DNA of 64,000 nt from Hibiscus mutabilis (taxonomy: Eukaryota > Streptophyta > Magnoliopsida > Malvales > Malvaceae), in NCBI GenBank assembly GCA_019671005.1, contig CM033719.1, positions 23,982,750 through 24,046,749 on the forward strand, read 5' to 3'. Positions 33,556 to 46,164 of the stretch are shown piece by piece (positions within the stretch are counted from its first letter, which is position 1; every line of letters starts with the position of its first letter). The notes under the pieces are model-generated. The model searched no databases, was not told the DNA's origin, and worked only from the letters and a program-made list of their open reading frames with translations. A program made the position numbers and the translations under genes.

Positions 33556-34940
33556 GTGCCAATGATCAAGGATCCTACGTTCACACTTTACCGATATCAA
33601 AGAAGACAAATGGAAGAAAGTTTTGCAAAGATAGAAACTGATCTAAGGGGGCAATTAGAGCGGGCTCAGTCAGAATTAAGGGAGACCATCGTTAAATCCC
33701 AACAAGACAAGATGAAAGAGATATCTCAGATGTTACAGCTTAGTCGTAGAGAGAACCCAAGAGGAATGGGTGCTCTCGAGAATCCCACCCAAAACTTGGG
33801 AGATCCTTCACACTTCCCTATCTTTATCAACACTACCCCAAAACCTCCGCAAGTAGTGACTTCATCTCATTAGGTCGGCACCTCCACTCATGGTCCACCG
33901 AGTCTAACCTTCAATAATGCAAAAAATGTCGAAGATAGTGTTCTAGATCTAAATGAATTGAAGGGATTAAACGAGGTCAAGGCGGAGTTCTCTAAGCAAT
34001 TAGAGGAAACCAAGAAGGAGGAGAGGTTTTGAGAAAAAGAGGATGAAGAAGGATCCTACGAATTGAATGTTAGAGATCTCAATTTGGTCCCGGATGTGGA
34101 GATCTCATACAAGTTCAAGACCTCAAAATTTGAGAAGTTCGATGGGATGACTTACCCCACTTGTCCACATAAAACATGTTTTGCCGCAAGATGGTAGGGT
34201 TTACTAACAATGAGAAGCTGTTAATTCACTGTTTCCAAGATAGTTTGGTAGGGTCTGCCATGAAATGGTTAATCAGTTAACACAAGCTCATACCAAGTCT
34301 TGGAAGGATTTAGCCAGAGCCCTCATAGAACAGTACAAGCATGTAACAGAGATGATCCCGAACCAATTCCTACTGTAAAGTTTAGAACAAACGCCTAATG
34401 AGAGTTTTTGCCAATACGCTCAACGATGGCGAGACATGGCAGCTCAAGTACAGCCCCCTTATTTAGGAGAGAGAAATTACTCCTATGTATATAGATACTC
34501 TAAATGGAGTGTTGTATGATCGGTTGATAAGCCACCCTACCGTTAGCTTTACAGAATTGGTCATGAGTAGAGAGTGCCTCGAGGATGCTTTAAAAATGGA
34601 AGGATAAACAACCCCTACCCCTCGGAAGGGATATGACTCTCACGTTCATATGGTGGGTTCCCACTCAACCAATCAGCCTCAAGGCCACTACCGTGATCGA
34701 TCATCATGGTCTGCAAAGCCTCCAAAGGTTTTTCATCCAGTTCTAATCTCGTACACTGATTTGCTCTCAATGCTTGTTGAAATGAAGCTTATGACCCTAG
34801 TTCAGTCCAAACCGAAAGATCCTCCTATCTCGAGGGTTATGATGTTAATGCCATATGTAACTACCATGTGGGTAGTACAGGACATACTATGGAGAATTGT
34901 TGAGCCCTAAAAAACAAGGTTCAAAGTTTGATTGTGGCTG
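33556..34940 (+). pseudogene. Ogre/Tat-type gag, broken, unit 1
   Basis: The first frame (33556-33873) is a charged, probably coiled-coil N-terminus (RRQMEESFAKIETDLRGQLE) ending in a TAG where the text otherwise continues. The capsid part follows in pieces: ISYKFKTSKFEKFDGMTYP, then after a frame break CRKMVGFTNNEKLLIHCFQD, KSWKDLARALIEQYKHV and NESFCQYAQRWRDMAAQVQP. The C-terminal knuckle has YDVNAICNYHVGSTGHTMEN (C-x2-H-x5-H-x4-C type) near 34840-34890. These blocks are diagnostic of Ogre/Tat Gag. At least four stops or frame breaks. No protease follows. Confidence 0.88.
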
Positions 34941-36137
34941 GCCTTTTGAGGTTTTAAGAAGAAAGAATGGTGGGCAATACTTTTGTGGGGTGTTGATTTC
35001 CTAGTTTTCCTTCATAAAAGTTCATTTGTTTACATTTCTTTGCATTTTCTTTTGAAGTAATGTGTGGAATTAACTTTGCTATTGTTTGCCCGAAAGTAGT
35101 AAATACCTGTTTAAGGGCTCGTGTTATGTTTGCCTTTTTCATTTCAATGAAATGATGCATCTTTTAATTAAATATATATGTTTATATTCTTTCTTACCCT
35201 CATAAGATCCCCGGATATCACGTGCATGATGTGGCAATGATTCTAATAAAAAGTCAACCGAATGTTGTGATCACGATAAAAGTATGACTTCCTGCTTAGC
35301 CCGCTCTGGTCGGTAAAGTGCAAGACGCAAGACTACTACTCCTTCGATAATGTTCGATGATAAGAAAATCTCCTAGAAAATCCCAATGGAGTTGCTTAAA
35401 TGCGAGAATTCTTTAGAAAACCAGAAGGGCGCTCCGCTATAGCAAAAGGGCTAAATAAGGATGTTTTGATCTACTTACTTTAATTGAGTCGAAAGCCTTG
35501 GCTGTATGATTAAGTTTTCAAATCATGACTATGCTGAGTAACTCGAGGTATTGTTGTATGCTCCATCATTATTCCATGGACAAAGGACCGTGATGAGTTG
35601 AATTCTCGAAAAAAATTAAAAACTAAGAAATAAATGAACAATCAAATAAGTCTCAGAGCATCCTGATGGATCTGTGGGGGTAGAACAAATCTAATAGGGG
35701 GCTATGCTTCACCTATTCAATACCCTAGCATCAGAGATGAATCCTTGAAGACACTGACACTATATTAATTGCAATCGTAATACACTTATACTAAGAACTC
35801 TCGAAATGATATTTTTTCACCATAGGCTAAATAAAATTCAAGACCTTGAACATATTTATATTTCGGAGAAAAACAATGAGAACTAGAATGAGCGGTTTTT
35901 TCAGATCAAGCAAATACCATAATCATGAGGAGGAACCGAGTAATCTGGGAGAAATTTCACAACTTCAAATATCGCCACAACATTCAAAGGCAAGTCGTTG
36001 ATCATCGGAGGATTGAATCTACGACACTCTTGCACTTGATATCGAGACATTCTATTCTTTTCTTGTTGATTTTGATTATATATAAAATCCAAAAAGCATC
36101 ATCTTTTGAAATGTTAATTGGCAAACTGACGTATAGA
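34941..36137 (+). other. C unit 1 non-coding region after gag
   Basis: 1.2 kb where protease-RT should start but nothing coding is recognisable. The text has stops in all frames. It resembles 3' untranslated sequence, implying a clean loss of the entire pol region. Confidence 0.6.
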
Positions 36138-36212
36138 TGAAAAGAAAAAAAGAAGAAGAGAAAAAAAGAAGAGAAAAATAATAGAAAAATAAAAGAAAAA
36201 AAAGAGATATAA
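36138..36212 (+). repeat. Purine-rich tract, C unit 1
   Basis: A run of AAAGAAGAAGAG-like purines on the element sense strand. D has equivalent tracts on its own sense strand (seen as T/C tracts at 61180-61345 and 63165-63335). Confidence 0.8.
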
Positions 36213-36239
36213 GTGAATAGGAAGAATAGGATTTCTTTG

Positions 36240-37560
36240 TATTGTTTCAAGAATAAAATTTAGAGTTCAAGGGCAGAGACGTACATGATCGACCTAGCAT
36301 CGATGACCCGTCAGTGATCCAAAAAAGAATGATAGCAAGCTTTGGTATGCTACACGGTTCAAAGACTCAAAGTCAGTGTCTGTCGCAATGCCTTGATTGA
36401 TTCAAAAGAATGAAGATTGAATCTTATTGAAGAAATGAAATTTTGAGACTTAGGGGCATGTTTTTGGCCTACCATTGAGATAGAAGAAAGATCATCTGTT
36501 GGATCAAAGGCAAAAAAAATAACAGCCAAAACCGAAGGCTAGATAAATCATTACCAAGATCCAAAAAGAAGAAATTGTTCTTCTACATGGCTTCTGGGAT
36601 AAAGTTTAGGTCAAGGATGTACGTGGTCGACCTAATACAAAACCTCAGTGATTCTAAAGAGATTAATAGCAAGACTTAGTGCAACACACAGTTTAAAGAC
36701 TCAAAATGAATATTTGCCATAATGTCTTGATTAGATAAGCAAAATGAAGATCGAGCCTTATTGAAGAAAAGAAGTTTGGAGGTTTAAGGGGCATGTTTTC
36801 AGCCCAATATCGCGACAGAAGAAAGACTATATTGTTGGGTCAATCGCAAAATAACAGTTAAACCTAGAGGTGAGATGAGATACTACCAAGGTAAATAAGA
36901 AGAAGAATGGCTCCCTGCATGGCCCTGTGGTTGGAGTGTTATATTAAGGATCTACATGGTCGACCTAGCACAAAGGAATAATTTATCAGTGGTTGGAATG
37001 AGAATAATCGCAAGATTTTATATGCCAGACAATTTAGAGATTCGAAGTAACTTCATGCCATAATGTTCTGCATGGATCAGAACAATAAAGATTCGGAACC
37101 TAATTAAAATAAGGAAATTTGGGGAACTTGGGGGCATGGTGTTCACCCTAACGTTGAGATCGAAGAAGGCTCATTGTGGAGAGCCGTAGAAGAGGTGACA
37201 GTTGAGCCCAAGTTGAGTGAGGGCAATGCTACAAAAGGATAGATTTTGTATGACCAATGTAAGGCATCATTTTCTTTTCAGGAAAAAAAATGAAGATTCG
37301 ATAAAGATAGAAGGAATGCTTTGTTTTGTTCAGTTAATTAAAAATTGGACCTTATTGAAGTATGGAAAGCTTAGAAACTTGGGGGCATGGTGCTCGCCCC
37401 AATGTTGAGAATAAAGGAGACTCGTGATGAAGAGTTATTGAAGAGACAACATTTAAGCCCAAGTGAAGCAGGGGCAATGATCCAAAGTGAGCTTCATGAT
37501 GTGACGGATTGTGTTTCGACCAATGCAGGTTAGCAACACCCTTTCAGGAAGGGGCAAAAG
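36240..37560 (+). repeat. ~330-bp diverged tandem repeats, C unit 1 3' region
   Basis: Four to five diverged units. Markers recurring once per unit are GTCGACCTA (36283 region, 36628, 36959), GGGGGCATGGTGTTC-like text (36453, 36786, 37131, 37380) and CAAAATGAAGATTC/GAATGAAGATTG. Spacing is about 330-345 bp, shorter in the last. No coding potential. Confidence 0.75.
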
Positions 37561-37919
37561 ATAAAGATTCTACAAAGACAAACGGCCCATAGGAGCTAAG
37601 GGTGACCGGCCAGAAAGCAAGAGTTTTTCCCCAACAATTTTAAAGATGATTCTACTCATGCATCATTTTTAGTTAGATGTCCTTATGTTAGGAGCATGCT
37701 AACTCATACCATCATAGCATTTTATTTATTCAAAACAGGCATTCGAAGGTTGATAAAAGGTTTGATCTATAGCTTCACGAGAGAAGAAGTAGGCCTCATA
37801 GAATCAAGAGTCTATCGGCTTGTATAATTAGGGTTTTCAAAGATCTTCTAATTTCTAATTATTCGAGAGTGCTGAGCATCTTTTTACTTCAGAAAGATCC
37901 AAAGTTAGGGCATTTTATT

Positions 37920-38620
37920 GAAGAGATCCGATTGGTAGCCGTGTTGGCGTGAATCCTTTTATATGGTCTGAAGCCCACAAGAAGAGTCAGATTTTTTGGT
38001 AGCCATATTGGCGTGAATCTAGTTATTGAAGATTTCTTTTGGTAGCCATGTCGTGAATCAATTATTGAAGATCTTCTTTGGTAGCCATGTCGGCGTGAAT
38101 CCGATTATTGAAGATTTCCTTTGGTAGCCATGTAGGCATGAATCCGGATATTGAAGATCTTCTTTGGTAGTCATGTCGGCGTGAATCCAATTATTGAAGA
38201 TTTCCTTTGGTAGCCATGTCGGCGTGAATCCGATTATTGAAGATTTCTTTTGGTAGCCATGTTGGCGTGAATCCGATTATTGAAGATTTCCTTTGGTAGC
38301 CATGTCGGCGTGAATCCGATTATTGAAGATTTCCTTTGATAGCCATGTCGGCGTGAATCTCGTTATCCGGTCTATAGCCCGAGATGGACGAGGTAGATCT
38401 TATTGAAGATTTTCGATAGGTAGTCGTGTTGGCGTGAATCCCATTATTTTGTCTCAGTAGCCTCGTATGGACGAGGTAGATCCTATTGAAGATTTTCGAT
38501 GGGTAGCCGTGTCTTTGGAGTGAATCCCGTTATCTAGTCTCAGTAGCCTCGTGTGGACGAGGTAGATCTTATTGAAGATTTTCGATTAGTAGTCGTGTTG
38601 CCGTGAATCCTTTTATTTTA
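37920..38620 (+). repeat. 43-bp minisatellite, C unit 1 3' region
   Basis: About 15 units with the core GGTAGCCATGTCGGCGTGAA followed by TCCGATTATTGAAGAT. The last units are longer, with an inserted GTCTCAGTAGCCTCG / GGACGAGGTAGAT segment. It lies just upstream of LTR2, in the hypervariable 3' region where Ogre-type elements are known to carry tandem repeats. The core is shared with element D. Confidence 0.92.
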
Positions 38621-38762
38621 TTACTCAAGCTCCAAGATTTAAAGAAAAGGAAGAAGTGAATGATTTCATATAGGAGGAACTCATGACTTAGAATCTTGAA
38701 CAAGGAAATGGGACAAAATTTATATCTTTAGTCTTTGCTCTATTCCCGTTTCACAAAGATAA

Positions 38763-38776
38763 GCAAAGAGGGCCAG
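38763..38776 (+). promoter_or_regulatory. Polypurine tract before C LTR2
   Basis: GCAAAGAGGGCCAG lies directly before the LTR. The same text stands before LTR3 at 51372-51385. Confidence 0.7.
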
Positions 38777-38778
38777 GC

Positions 38779-39071
38779 ATAGACACTAAATTTTGTCCAA
38801 GTTTAAATTAAAAATGCTCGAAATAAGATCAATCCACATAACCCTTTTAATACCCAAAACCTCATACTCTAAGCCCAAAATTACATGGCCCATTATATAT
38901 ATTTTACATAGTAAAAATAAATAAATACAAATCAAAAAAAAGAAAATCCCAACTCTTTCCTCATTAAGGCTTTACTCCCATTGGATGGATGAATACCTCG
39001 CTCCCATTGGATGAACTACTACTTAGTGAGTAAGGTCTTGAACCACATTGGTTTTATTTTATGGGATAAAA

Positions 39072-39117
<46 letters not shown>

Positions 39118-41234
39118 ACCCTAAAGCAAAACCCACGGCCATTTTTTCCCTCTAGCCGCACCCTACATTTCCATTCCATTCCCAGATTTTTGGGAGCCCC
39201 AACCCTACATTTTCATTCCATTATCCCCAAAAACAACGGCCGTTTTTTTTTTCCTCTAGCCGCACCCTACATTTCTATTCCATTCCCAGATTTTTGGCAG
39301 CCCCAACACTACATTTTCATTCCATTATCCCCCAACACCCACGGCTGATTATTGATTTTCATTTTTTCCTGAGCCACTGCCGCACCAACCCCCTAACTCT
39401 CTCCCATTACACAATCCCTATAATTCTCATTTTCCCCAAAACAAATCCTTAGGCCATTTTCATTTTCCCCAATATAAATCCCTACGCCATTATTCATTCC
39501 CCAAAACCACGACCATTATCCCCCCCCCCATCATCCCCCTTTAACCGAAACCATTTTCAAGCTATCCTCACCTTATTCACTCTCCATTCGAACCACAAAA
39601 AACCCTTGAATCAAGCTTTTTCAACCCCAACGACAACGATCCGTGGATTGATTGATCGAGCATATAGTTGAGTTTTGGTATTTTCTTTCCTTTTATTATA
39701 TACTTTTTATGTAATCCATTATTATAGTCTAATGAAATATTGATGAGATTTTATTGGTATTATATATTTTTGTTTAATTTATTTATTTGTGTTATGTGTT
39801 GTATTTTATTTGTTGGATGTGGTTTAATTTAGTGCTTGTTTGTATGTGTTCTTAGGATAATTTAGTTTTTTAGAATTTGTTTTTAATTAATTTAAAACAT
39901 GCCCTTGGCTTATTGGGGTATGTTTTAAATTAATTAAAATGAATTTAGTTTAGGTTTTTAGGTTGGTTGAGGACTTAGTTAGTTTAGGGTTTAATTTAAT
40001 TTAATTAATTTAAATTATATGTTTGGCTTATTGGGGCATAAGTTTTAAATTAATTAAATTAAATTTAGGATTAGTTTTTTATAGCCATAGTTAGATTTAA
40101 GGTTCGAATTAATTTAATTAATTTAAATTTATCCTTGGCTCATTGGGATAAATGTTAAATTCATTAAATTAGTTGATCATCTCTTATTTACACTTTAGGA
40201 TAAAATTGATATTTGACTTAGGTGAACACCTAATTAAAATCATAATTAATTAATTCGATTCATTTTAAATAGAATGCTTGGCTTTTTGGGATACTAGTCT
40301 AAAATCAATCAAATTAATTATTTTTGATTTAAGATGATCCAAAATTATTAGGATTTTTTTTAGTTTTTTAAGATTTAATTAATTCTGGGTAATATTAGAC
40401 TAACCTAGTTAATAATTAAATCACTAGTTGAATTTCAATAATTTGGGCCTTTTTAGGTTATGGCTTTAGTGGACCAAGGTTTTATTTCAACCACTTCTTC
40501 TTGTCATGCATTTTAATTGTCATTCATACAACTCTAATATCTTAATAGACATGCATATGGTTAATTAACTTAACTTATAAAAAGGAGGTATTTATTAATT
40601 CCAATATTCGTGTCGTAACAGTTCTGGCTCATTGATGTTGACCAAATATTCAAATTAATTCTTGCCGTCTAAAGGTAAATGTAATTTGAGATAAAATTTT
40701 GACAAGTCATAACATCATACTTAATTGCTTGCATCATGCATAAAGGTGATGAACGAAGTTCGAACCATAAATTAACATAGCAGTCGGGCTTATTCGATGT
40801 CGGTTTAATCTATGGTTGATGAATCATCACCCTTTTAATTAAATTTTAATTTTGAATTCACCAATTTGACAAATGCCCGTCTAATTAAAGTTTATATTCA
40901 GTCACGAACCATTTAATTAAAGTAAATTTAAATTTCGATAATTTCCATCAATTAAAGGTAACATATATTTTGGTACCGATTTTCTAGGCGTGATGAGGGT
41001 GCTAATTCTTCCCCACGCGTAACCAACTCCCAAACCCGCTTTTTGAACGAATCTCTGGTTTTATGGTGTCCGGTCTACCCTAGTGGTCGGTGGCGACTCC
41101 AAGTCTTTCGTTTAAAAAATACGATTTTTTAAAGAACTTCCCATATTTTCAAACATTTTTCCCAAAAAAAGAGAAAAGGAAAAGGACACCCACCTTTTAG
41201 CGATCATCGAATTTTCATAAAAAAGGTCGCTCTG
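38779..41234 (+). mobile_element. Family C LTR2 (middle, mosaic)
   Basis: The start reads CATAGACAC instead of TGTAGACAC and the end CTCTGA instead of CTACAG, both disturbed at CTG/CAG. Its 5' part, and most of its length, agrees with LTR3 where LTR1 differs (for example the left border region and 40540-40850). Its last ~280 bp agrees with LTR1 where LTR3 differs. It carries a long TA microsatellite (39068-39113). This is the single LTR shared by both units. Confidence 0.9.
39068..39113 (+). repeat. (TA)n microsatellite in C LTR2
   Basis: About 23 TA units; LTR3 has a shorter run at 51684-51720 and LTR1 a broken one near 26533. Confidence 0.95.
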
Positions 41235-41237
41235 ATT

Positions 41238-41255
41238 TGGCGACTCATTGGGGAC
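41238..41255 (+). promoter_or_regulatory. Primer binding site of C unit 2, altered
   Basis: TGGCGACTCATTGGGGAC differs from the intact site at 28624 only where that has CCGCTG. Confidence 0.7.
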
Positions 41256-44200
41256 AATTTTGTTTTTACAAAACAAAAAAAAAAAGAGTTAAGCTAAGAA
41301 AATCTACGTTACTTTTAATTGATGGAAATATTAAAATTTAAATTGAATTTAATCAATTTGTTCCTTTTGAAGATATGACTTTAATTACACGGCTTTAATA
41401 ATTGGTGGTTTCAAATTAATTGCCCCATTTAATTTCTAAGGAATCACCAACATGTGTTGCATCACGATCATCAAGCTCTAAACTTGAGATTTGTCCCTTG
41501 AGTGGGAGTGAAATGCCACATACCCACGTGAGTAGCCCTCCACGGGTCGGTAATTCATTTCTAGAATCCACACTTTTTGACACATGAGCAGCCCTCCACG
41601 TCACTAGGTCGTATGCGTTCCCTTTAACCAAATCCACCCGCAAGCCCAGAATGGGCCAGATTAGGTTCTTGTTGCCTTAGTAAGTAATAAGATAGGTTCG
41701 AGTACCCTTTTAGAACAGAGCCCACATGCTTGATAATCTAGGAAGCCCACCCCGATTAGAGCCATGCGGACAACCATAGTGAGCTAGAATTCATGTGATT
41801 AGATTTTTGCTTTTCTTCGTTGGTTACTTCGCTTTGCTATATTTTCACTTGTTTGATTTATTTGTTTTGTCCATTACTAACTGTCCTTTTGTTTTCTTAT
41901 TTATACATTGTCATATCATTAAGAAAACAAGAAATTTGGAAATAGTCTAAAATTAAAAGCTTGATCAATGGGAGATTCGATACATAACAATGATGAGAAG
42001 AATTTTGAGGAATTCCCACAAATGAGTGATTGGATGAAGGGTAGGTTCAGAAGCTCAAGGACCAAGCTACAAGCCGCAAAAGGGCAACCCAAGAGTATCA
42101 AATACCGATGACGGAACGACTTTGAGATGCTACTTAGAATATTTGGGGGCAAGAGTGTAATACCCCAAAATTTGCTAAGTTGTTTAAGAGTCAATTAGTA
42201 CTAAAATAAGGGCTTAAAAGCTAACTTAGTGACTAAAATGACAAAATATAAAAGTTAGGATTTCTTTAATTATGGACTCTAAGAAATGAATTTCTGAGAA
42301 TTTAAAGTATCGTGTGATAGAGAGTAAGCAAAATATGGTACTTGCGAAGTTTGGTTGAAATTCGATAGGAAAAGTATAGGCACCTGATGGATAATTTTTA
42401 CCATTAAATATTTTTATTGCACAAATAAGTAGTACAAGTTACAAGAAGTTGATATGTATAATTAGATTTCTAGTATGAGATAGAAATCTATTTTTGATCG
42501 AACGATTAAGGGATAATCGGATACTTGATCCGAATAAAAATACAAAGATAAGATGTCGAATTTCGATCGAATCGCAAGCTTAAGTGTGCTCGTGGCATAG
42601 GATGGGTGGCCTATTTGGAAGGTCTTATGTCAGTACTTCGACTGATAAAAATGAATCAATTTGAGTTAATATTATTCGTATGGATATCTGATAAAAGGAT
42701 TATTAAGAGAATTTTATCCGATAAAGATTTTGGGTAAATTATCAATATATTAGACCGAGTCAAAATTTCAAGATTTTGATTTTTACAAAATTATGGAATA
42801 TTTTGTATATCAACAATATTTATTCATGGAAATTAGAAATATGAGAATTTCATATTTTACCCGATAGTTCGAAAAATGGAAAATTGTAGTAAGTGATTAT
42901 CAGGTAATCGAATCGAATTGCAATTTTAAAGACAACTCCATAAGCCATGGAAAATTCATAAAATATTATTTTATGAATATTTTAATATTTATAGTTGGAT
43001 TCTAACTAGATTTAGTTCTATTTTTACATGATGGCAAATTATGAAATAGAACTTAGTTGGAGGGTTATTTGGACTTAAGTAATTAAATGAATTTAATATT
43101 CATTTAATTAAACACACTTGGCATTAATAAGTAAAAGATGAAAAAAATTGTTCATAAACCACCAAGAAAGAAAGAAAAAAATACACAAAAAAATTCCTAG
43201 GCAATTTGAAGGCTTCCAAACAAGACTCAAGGTATGTTTTTGATAGAAAATTAATCTATGTTTAATTTTCTTTCATTTGATAGTAATTTTACAAAGAGTT
43301 ATGAAGATTTATTCATTTTATTGATGAGCGAGAAAATAGGGTTTCATGTTCTATGTTGAGATTGAAGCTTGATTTAAGTAAATCAAGTGTTGTGGAGTTG
43401 AAATCAAGCTTAGATTTAGATTAATTTCATGTTTGAAGACATAAACCCTAAATTTTTTGGATTTTATTTAGGGTTTTGAAATTAAGGATGAATATGGAAG
43501 ATTTATGATTCTACAAGCTTGGTTTTGATGTTAGAATGAAAAAAAAAATTCTCAACTAGTCTTCTAAGTGATTATTTTGGCATGCTTGGTAAATTAGGAA
43601 AATATTGTGAAAATTTTCCTAGGGGTGAATTTGAAGAGACTATGAAATTACAAGCTTGATTATGGCATTAGGACTAAAATAAAATCCTTGAAAATTTTAG
43701 ACACCCAATTTACCATGTAGGAAGAATTTGGGGTTTTAAGTGTTAATTCTTGGAAATGAAGAATAACTGTTAGAAAAAATTATTTTGAGTATTTTAGAAT
43801 GTTGTTTGAATGAAAAACAACCTTGGGAAGTTGTAGTTACCATTTCGGCCAAGGGCTAAAATAAAAGGAAAATTTTGAGAAAATTATAAAAATGTTGGAT
43901 TTATTAATTAGTACAAGTTTGGAAACTTTTGTGTGAAATTGGTGACTAAAATGTCACTTTAAAAAAAGTTAGTGGATTGAAGGGCATTGAGTAAAAGTTA
44001 GTGGAAAATGATAGAATTATGGAGTAATTGTGATTCGAGCTTGAATAATTGCAAAATGGTCAATAGGGACCAAAATGGACTATTCTGCTACTAAGGGAGA
44101 AAAAGGGGAAATTTTTGGAAAATTTTTATATTCGAATAATACTACTAGTATTTTATAGTTAAGCAGGGTTAGATTAAAAGAAAAATCTAACATGTATGTT

Positions 44201-44635
44201 ATTGTATATGTTCAATGGGTAAATATGCAGCATTCGAGCAGGACAAGGAAACATGAGATAAAAGAGGCAAGGAAAAAGTAGTGAACTAGCTTAGTGAGGC
44301 CCAATATTTTGTATAGCCCAGGTGAGTGCATTATATGCATGAATGACATGTTACAAATAGGACGACTTGCGATAAGTCGACCTTGATAAGAATGAAAATG
44401 TATGTTGATCAAAGTTATGCAAATGACATATGTGACACGTTGATATAGCATAATAATTTATCTAAGATAAATCGAATGTTAGATTTTGGGTATGAACTGC
44501 CCATTATCGAATTATGAATGATAGTATTGACGGATTGGATATTGAATATGAAAATATTATATTGTTATGCCCGAGTACTTGTGTGAGAGTCTTTGGTATA
44601 GTTGGATATCCATAGAGTCTTAGCAGCTGCGTCCT

Positions 44636-44835
44636 AGCACTACGGTGCGTTTCAGTCACTTCGGTGATGTTTAGACACTTTGGTGTCGACTTAGACGCTA
44701 CGGTGTTGTTCAGACACTTCGGTATTATTAGCACAAAATGTTCGATTATGAGGAGCAAAGAGCGTCCTCGAGTACGTACTCATCTCAGTCGCTTCGGCGA
44801 TGCAGATGCTACAGCATCGTAGACACTACAGTGTC
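44636..44835 (+). repeat. Tetraloop hairpin array in solo LTR, unit 2
   Basis: As in unit 1, but with all members readable. TCGC-TTCG-GCGA is at 44789-44800, GATGC-TACA-GCATC at 44805-44818 and GACAC-TACA-GTGTC at 44822-44835. Eight hairpins lie within 200 bp. Confidence 0.78.
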
Positions 44836-45135
44836 GTGATGACTCTATACCATAGGTTCACATGATTTTGTACTTTGGGCTATAATTCAGGAAATGCTTT
44901 TATGCATGTAGATAGGCCAATATGTTTATCGTGTTTATCACCGATAAAGTAAGAATAAAATTATGACTTTGAATATATATATATATATACATGCAACCAT
45001 GATTCATTGAAATAAGTTAATTTCTCATTTAGCATGATAAATGATGAGATGTTATAAACTGCACGGGAAATCACTTGCCATTTTTGCAGGGATTGGGTTA
45101 TTTATGTTATTTGTTTATATTGTTATATTTAGGCC

Positions 45136-45154
45136 CCGCTAAGTTATACTTAGC
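45136..45154 (+). promoter_or_regulatory. Conserved LTR stem-loop (solo LTR, unit 2)
   Basis: Same CGCTAAG-TTATA-CTTAGCG stem-loop as at 32523. Confidence 0.65.
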
Positions 45155-46164
45155 GTGTGTTTCGTAATACACATAGGTCGATCGTGCTAGTATTATCGAA
45201 GAAGGAGTTGCACTTTTGGAAATCGAGTTATTGCTTATAAGTAATAGTATGTATACTTACATCATAGTCTAGTGGACATGTACTCGTATTTTAAATTTGC
45301 AGTTGTTTTGTATTACAAAACTTATAAGTTAGTTTACTTATTTTAAGTGGGCTTGTAACCTAAGTATTAAGGATGGATAGTATGGTTTTAAACTCATAGC
45401 AATTGGATTTGGTATAATTATTACATAGATACTGCTAATCAAGTGGCGATTTTAAAATCAAGAAAAGGTCTAGGTAGTACACATAGTTTACACCCTGAAT
45501 TATATATTCATATTAATAACTATCTTAAATATTTATTTAACCAATTCAGGGTCGAAACTAGGTGACACTAGACAATTTTGTAATTTAATGAATATGAGGA
45601 AAAGTTATTTTACTAAACTAGTTTTAAAAAACTTTACAAGTCAAGAAATCAGTTAAAAACTTTAGTAACATCTTCAATGTGTATTTAATCATCGAATATA
45701 CGTTGAGGTATTACAAAGAGACGACAAATTTGATGTTTCAAGTACAAGGAATTGCCTAATGGCTCTAGTTCTAGCACGAGATGCTATTGGGATTCAGGAA
45801 TACGCAAAGGAAGAGTCGAAAAAGGAACAAATGCCATCTTGGTGTGGGTCGTATGTCCAATGATTTTCTTTCATTGTTATAATAGAACAATATCTCCATT
45901 AATACAAGTTGTCTAACGAGGATATTTGCCAAATAAGTGTTCTTATTTGCATTCATGCATGTTTATATTATGTCACATTTGCTTGCAAAAAGTGCAAAGT
46001 GTAGGAATTAATTAAAGGTTTTCATATGAAAGAAATTTGGTGTTTCATGCTTGCATTCATTTATGAATTTCAAGTGTTAGCTTACGATCATTTATTTCAA
46101 TCATTTATACGATGCATCGCATACAATAATTCATGAAACAATAAAATTAATTGTTGGGGATCTC

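Larger units (their letters stand above)
28622..38778 (+). mobile_element. Family C internal region, unit 1
   Basis: 10.16 kb containing leader, ORF1-like remnant, a nested solo LTR, broken gag, and about 3.8 kb of repeat-rich non-coding 3' region. No protease, RT, RNase H or integrase motif is visible. It is a gag-only Ogre-type derivative, comparable to the TR-GAG class of non-autonomous plant elements. Its partner is 41235-51386. Confidence 0.88.
42156..45715 (+). mobile_element. Solo LTR (Tekay-like) in C unit 2
   Basis: Same solo LTR, same position and same TSD AAGAG (42151-42155 and 45716-45720) as in unit 1. Independent insertion at the identical base is implausible, so the LTR predates the duplication. 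Confidence 0.93.
41968..45863 (+). pseudogene. ORF1-like remnant split by solo LTR, unit 2
   Basis: Same as 29356-33253: an ATG frame of 47 codons, frame shift, then open sequence that continues across the solo LTR position and ends at TGA 45861-45863. No differences help its reading. Function unknown. Confidence 0.5.

Noticed and set aside
37920..38620. Regular direct repeats resembling a CRISPR array
   Set aside because: Units are contiguous 43-bp repeats with no unique spacers, in a plant retroelement 3' region.
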